Shown here: positions 59,265 through 64,000 of the stretch, piece by piece
Position numbering within the stretch: the first letter of the stretch is position 1
Layout of the letters: every line of letters starts with the position of its first letter
NCBI GenBank assembly: GCA_023101725.1
Contig: JALJCO010007928.1
Coordinates: forward strand, 992,001-1,056,000
Origin: Atherinomorus stipes
Taxonomy: Eukaryota; Chordata; Actinopteri; Atheriniformes; Atherinidae
DNA length: 64,000 bases
Reading direction: 5' to 3'
Notes under the pieces: model-generated
The model's database searches: none
The model's input: only the letters and a program-made list of their open reading frames with translations
Told to the model about the DNA's origin: nothing
Program-made: the position numbers and the translations under genes

Positions 59265-60060
59265 ACAGCAAGGTGCAAGCTTTGCTCCCAAAAATTGTTG
59301 TTCACTCTTCATCCACTAGGGGCTGGCTCCAAGACAGAGCAAATCCCCACAGACTCGCATGTTTAAAAAAGGCCAAAATCACAGCAGAAATAAGCATGTT
59401 TACAGCCTGGTTCAAAAAATAGTTTTAGGTTAATAGGACAAGTTTACTTTCATGCCAACTGTGAGTGGGGGTGATTTTTTTTTTTTTGTAACTCGTCAGT
59501 TTGGATATTATATTATCATGAAATGACACATAATTATGTCCTTTTGATTGATAGGCGGCACTCTGGGTGCTGGTTTTAGCCATGGAGGCTAGCTCCCTGC
59601 TTGCTCCCAGGAAGGCCTCAGCCTGTAGCAGAGTTGCACAACTGTGGTGTTTAGCTGGTTAACATGTCTGAGCGTGTTTTACCTTTAAACCGCCTATCTT
59701 TGTTCATTCCTGTTCACTTCGGATTAGCTCGGTTAGCTTTAGCTTGACTGTCAATCATTTGCCCCGTAGCTTGGAGCGGCCATTTGCTGATTTTAGTATT
59801 TTCCGAGAGTGACAACACACGCGACACAGCAAGATGGTGACGGTGGAAAACACCCAACTGGCTTCCCTTTTAACTCTTCAGACGTGACCAGAAACTATGT
59901 CAATTTTTTTTTGTTTTTGTTTCTCACTAACCATATTGTCATATGCACAAATCTCCGGTATGTAAACAGCAACAGTGCAGTTCTTTCCAAACGCCACTTT
60001 GTTTATTTTTGATCAGACTTTTTTACAGTTAAATGTTGTAAATACACCATCACTCCCTAG
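59265..60060. repeat. Probable interspersed repeat
   Basis: Sequence such as TCATCCACTAGGGGCTGGCT, AGCAAATCCCCACAGACTC and CATGTTTACAGCCTGGT recalls a very common fish interspersed repeat. I could not find terminal repeats or a coding domain, so boundaries and family are uncertain. Frames here, including one of 67 codons at 59809, are unrecognised. Confidence 0.4.
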
Positions 60061-63000
60061 TTGCAGAGGAGCTTTATGTCTTCCCTCACTGATGCAGATG
60101 GACACTTTTGAAGTGAACTGAAGTGCAAATTGCTGTCAGTGCAAAGGGATGCAGCAGATCATTTTTGTCATTGGACTGGTGAATAAGAGTTGTGAAAAGC
60201 AATCACTGCCCTGTACTGTAAATCACATCACCACAAATCGACTCTACAGTACAGCCGACTGAAGCAAAATGCGCCACAATACTACTGTACAACGCCAATT
60301 GCAGAAAACTAAAAAAGGGTCAGTTTTGGGAAGTTCTTCACGTCTCTGCAGAGTACTTTTGACCTGCATCATTTCTCTCTCTTAACCCATTTGACCATGA
60401 TGCTGATCCTGGGCTAAGGAGAACAACAGAATTACCTCTTCTGAACTTAGATTATTATTGCACCCATAACAAACTGTCAGAAACACATCCATCTTAATTC
60501 AGCAACTATTAATAAAAGATAGATTTCACATTTCACCATAAAAATATTTTTTGTCACCGTACACATACACAGTATGTCTGCTTTCTCTTAAAGAGCGAGG
60601 TCTCCAGTTTTATCAAAGTTATTAGGAACTTGGAGCAGCAGCTTTTGAAACTTATAACAATACAATTCTGAACAGTTTCATAATGAAATGCTTAAATGAA
60701 GTAATCTTTTAACTGATAAAATTCAGGAACAAGAGCGCTGTTTCACTTTGCTATATTTTATTGTATTGTAGATGTATTTTCTTGGGTTTTTCTTGCATTG
60801 TTGTTTAAAGAAAGAAGTAATACTGAGAGGGGTTTTAATTTGGGATGCAGGTGTCAGGGCTGAGAAAGCCTTTGTTCAGGCACATTTAGTGTAAGTAGGT
60901 CTTTAGAAAGATCTTTGATGACCCTCTTGCAAAATGAGTTCAAACATTTGCCTTGAAACTGCTCTTTCATAGTATCTGCTGAAAGATCGGATGCTCTGTC
61001 GTTTGTTTGGGATTTTTAGTGAGCTATCTATTGATTTTACTCCTTCGTAAGTGTTCATCTCAACAGTGTGATCTTGGATATTTCCTAATCTTGTTTTTGC
61101 TTCTTTTTTTGTCATAAAACAAGAACTTAGCTTCTGATTTTCATTTCACTAGTTTAAACCTGACTTGACTTTATCAGCGAGCATTTTACAACACATTATC
61201 TCATCAACACCACTTATGCTGATGTAAGCTAAATTCTCAATTTAATTTACGACTTCTTGCCTCTCCGTGATGAGGTCTACTTTCCTGCCAACAATCGTTT
61301 CGCTGGAGAAGGTGTCGGTTTTCAAATGGGGGATATCTTTCATTTTGGAAGGAAAGTCTTTACCGTCTGTGTCTCAGACCGCTGCCAAATCCAGTCAGGC
61401 TTACTGCACTTTACCTGCCACTGGCCATAATGCAAGTGCAGCTTAAAATGTGACAGGCTTGGCAAGGCATAAATAAGGATTAGCTGTTTGTCATATGTGC
61501 TATATAGAATAGCAGCAGCACGTCTTAGTTGAATATAAAATGCAACTCAGCTTTTAATGTCAGCTGGAAATGGCTAGAACATGGATTAAATAGAAAAAAA
61601 TCTTCAAAGTTACACTTTACAGTGTTGGTGGAATATTATTTTTTGAAATTGGGTGCTAAACTGTCAGATAACCATATGACATGGTATAATTAAGAATGTA
61701 ATTTCTTTGCGTGTTTCCAGGCCACAGAAGATCTTATGGAACGAGGCTGTAGCAGCAGGTAGTCGGCTCAGGTTTGATGGTCCAACGAATGAAACCTGAA
61801 ACATACGGGTTACTGGCTCTCAAGCTTCTTTTGTCTACTTCTAGTTACTTTATTAATTCATAATTCAAAAAAATATTTTGTCTTCATGTGTTCTGTTTCT
61901 CACTGCCACTGGGTCAGTTCTGCACAACTTTACAGTTTTATGAATTCAAATTTCATTTCTTGTTTTTGTACCAGGGACTGCTCTCAACACCAGATTTCCG
62001 CTCATGAAATCCAACTGATTGATTTATTAAATGGAACGCTTGCAGTAGTTGTTCACATTGTATTCATCAAAGTTAAGGTGTGGTCTCTCTCACACACAAA
62101 AATAATAACAATACGTGTGTCTTTAAAAAATGTTTGATCATATATGCTTTGTAATATAGTCAATTATCAATAACTGACATGCTATCAAGACAGAAACAAG
62201 CAAGAGCCCGTCCGTCAGAATACTAAGCATTTCACTCCACCTGGACAGCAACCCAGAATTTCTTTAGAGGGGAAAAAGTAAAAGAAAAAAAAGAGAGATA
62301 AAAATCTGGTCTCTTTAAAAGTTTAGCTTCATTGCTAACCTGTAGAGGTAGCGCATTTAAAAAAATCTCCTGTATAGACCATTCTCACACGCCGTTACAG
62401 ATGATGTGACAGGTGTGGCGGCAATATGCGCAGGTGGCAAAAATGTCAACACAGCAGGTTTACCTCTAAGAGCTTGGCTGCGACTGCCAGCATTTTGCCT
62501 CAAAATAAAAAGTAATAATGGTACATTTGTGCTTTGTCTTTTGGTTCCTGATAGACATCCCAGCATGGAATTTTATAGGGTGCCTGCTGACCCTGAATGA
62601 TAAGCTAAATGAGTTGCTGCCATAAAACGACTAACTGGAAGCCACAGTAAAACTCTTGACTGAAGCAGCCGGAAGCAGCACTTTGTCTGTTTCCTGCTAA
62701 TTGTGTTTTAAGCGCTTTCTAAGTATATTTTTGTTGAATGTATTTATCGATGTGAAAATTATGACAATGCATTGCAATTGTGATAGTGTGTAGTCCTGTC
62801 ACTCTGTCTCCAGTTGATGATGTGCCCTGGCTACTTCAGTGCAACTTCAATGCAGTGAACTGCAGTGGTTTAATGTTATTGCAACCAGACACCTCATGTT
62901 TGCCATACAAAGACAAAACAAACATCTGACGGTGGCTTATTTTGTGTTCCTTTATGTAAAAAAAAAAAAAAAAAAAAAGATGAAGAAGAAGAGACAGCCT

Positions 63001-64000
63001 GATGTCCCCAGCCTACTGTATGTCCTGTCCATCTTTGTGTGTGTCTGCGCTCCAGAGAAAAGAAGGCAAAAGGAAGACCTGGAAACATTGACAAGAGGAC
63101 AACAAGCTAACAAGAGTTTTCAGTTTGTAAAAAAAAAAAAAGAACAAACAACAAAAAGCGTACAGACTTGTATTTATCTTTGTGGTGTCAATAAACTAAA
63201 GTCATAAATCAGCTGTGTTTTCTCTAAGTTATTGTAATGTTAACTCCTAAATATAATGTTGAGATGTTCCTGATATTTACACCATTATCTGGGTCTGCTA
63301 GTGTCATCTTTGACATGAAGAGGAAATACTCTGTTTGGGACACTTTCCACAGCTAAAGGTCTGATACCATCCTGCACCAATATTTCTGAGGACTTGTGTG
63401 TTTTTATTTCTGTGACTGTGAAATGCGACAAGGTAGTTGTAAATGTGAGGTTACGCTAATCAGGCATCAACATCTCCGTCTGTTGGCAAGTTAAGTGGTT
63501 TGTAAATCATGATTTTGGAAAAGCATAAGCACCAAAAAGTGCAAATTTATCAAAATATGGCTGTCTGAGCTGCCCACATGAAAGCTGAACTGGTTTAAAA
63601 TCGTGTAAAGTCATCTAGAACTGTCATTAATGAAGCAGCTCACAGCAAGTTAACAGTCACTCCATAGCGTGTGTATTGTCCCAGCTAACTTTCTGCAACC
63701 CATCATCGCAGCGTGACCAAACAAAGTCACGTGACTGAGAATGGTCTACAGAAAATATGTTGTTGGGGTCAGTATGAAAACTGCAGGACTGATGGGGAAC
63801 ACTGAAAACCCATTTATGCTCTATTCTAGAGACAAATACAGTGCATTTACGTGCACATTTTGGTCTGTTTTCTAGCACTTACCCAGATGAAGCAAACAGA
63901 GTACAACCACTGGAAACTGTAGGGACAGTGTGTAGTATAGCTGATGTGTGATCTCCATGTTAGACATGTTTTCTTTTGTCTGAAACTGATGACAGAACTT
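60061..64000. other. Intergenic DNA, no gene found
   Basis: Mostly unique AT-rich sequence. A poly-A tract at about 62959-62979 and another at 63129-63141 generate the 122-codon lysine-rich frame at 62839-63207, which is not credible as a gene. The block near 61255-61470 is listed separately. Confidence 0.45.
61255..61470. other. Candidate conserved non-coding block
   Basis: About 215 bp of balanced, non-repetitive sequence (for example around CGTTTCGCTGGAGAAGGTG) within AT-rich surroundings. No inverted ends, no splice-flanked frame. Possible conserved non-coding element, by texture only. Confidence 0.2.

Noticed and set aside
62839..63207. 122-codon lysine-rich frame
   Set aside because: Created by two poly-A tracts and adjacent purine-rich sequence.

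Overview
The window looks like intergenic or intronic DNA from a teleost fish. It is AT-rich with abundant CA/TG and tetranucleotide microsatellites. Its recognisable elements are of the kinds common in ray-finned fish: Tc1-like transposons, hAT and PIF/Harbinger-type miniature elements, tRNA-derived SINEs, CR1/L2-type LINE 3' ends and one Ty3/Gypsy LTR retrotransposon. I found no complete host protein-coding gene, no rRNA and no true tRNA gene. Nearly all long open frames outside the transposons read as chance frames or low-complexity sequence.

Layout. 1-9.6 kb: a hAT-type element with a perfect 8-bp target duplication and a second element nested inside it (160-892), a putative MITE (6460-7350) and a tRNA-like SINE head (about 7.6 kb). 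9.6-10.3 kb: the 5' end of a Tc1-like transposon on the minus strand. 15.6-16.0 kb: a second intact hAT MITE. 17.4-17.8 kb: a LINE 3' end. 19842-30024: a composite in which a Tc1-like element has been split by a 2.2-kb hAT-type element (20468-22679) and by a 6.65-kb LTR retrotransposon (22723-29373). The hAT-type element itself holds a small palindromic MITE and a 1-kb foldback.

31.5-33.6 kb: one Harbinger-type element inside another, one with a Myb-like start and the other with a transposase N-terminus. 33.9-42.9 kb: hairpin elements, a second tRNA-derived SINE, a 0.94-kb foldback (40303-41243) and more hAT-like MITEs. 49.1-51.9 kb: a Tc1-type MITE, then a LINE 3' end interrupted by an 0.84-kb foldback. 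54.35-54.88 kb: an inverted-repeat element carrying an ATG-plus-splice-donor signature. The rest is unique-looking AT-rich DNA, microsatellites and a few blocks that could be conserved non-coding elements.

The only gene set that works as a unit is the LTR retrotransposon: LTR, primer-binding site, gag with a zinc knuckle, a probable -1 frameshift site, protease, reverse transcriptase, RNase H, integrase, polypurine tract, LTR. Its two LTRs differ only by small indels and it is flanked by a 4-bp GATC duplication, so it inserted recently. In this copy gag and pol are nonetheless broken by three single-base-type frameshifts.
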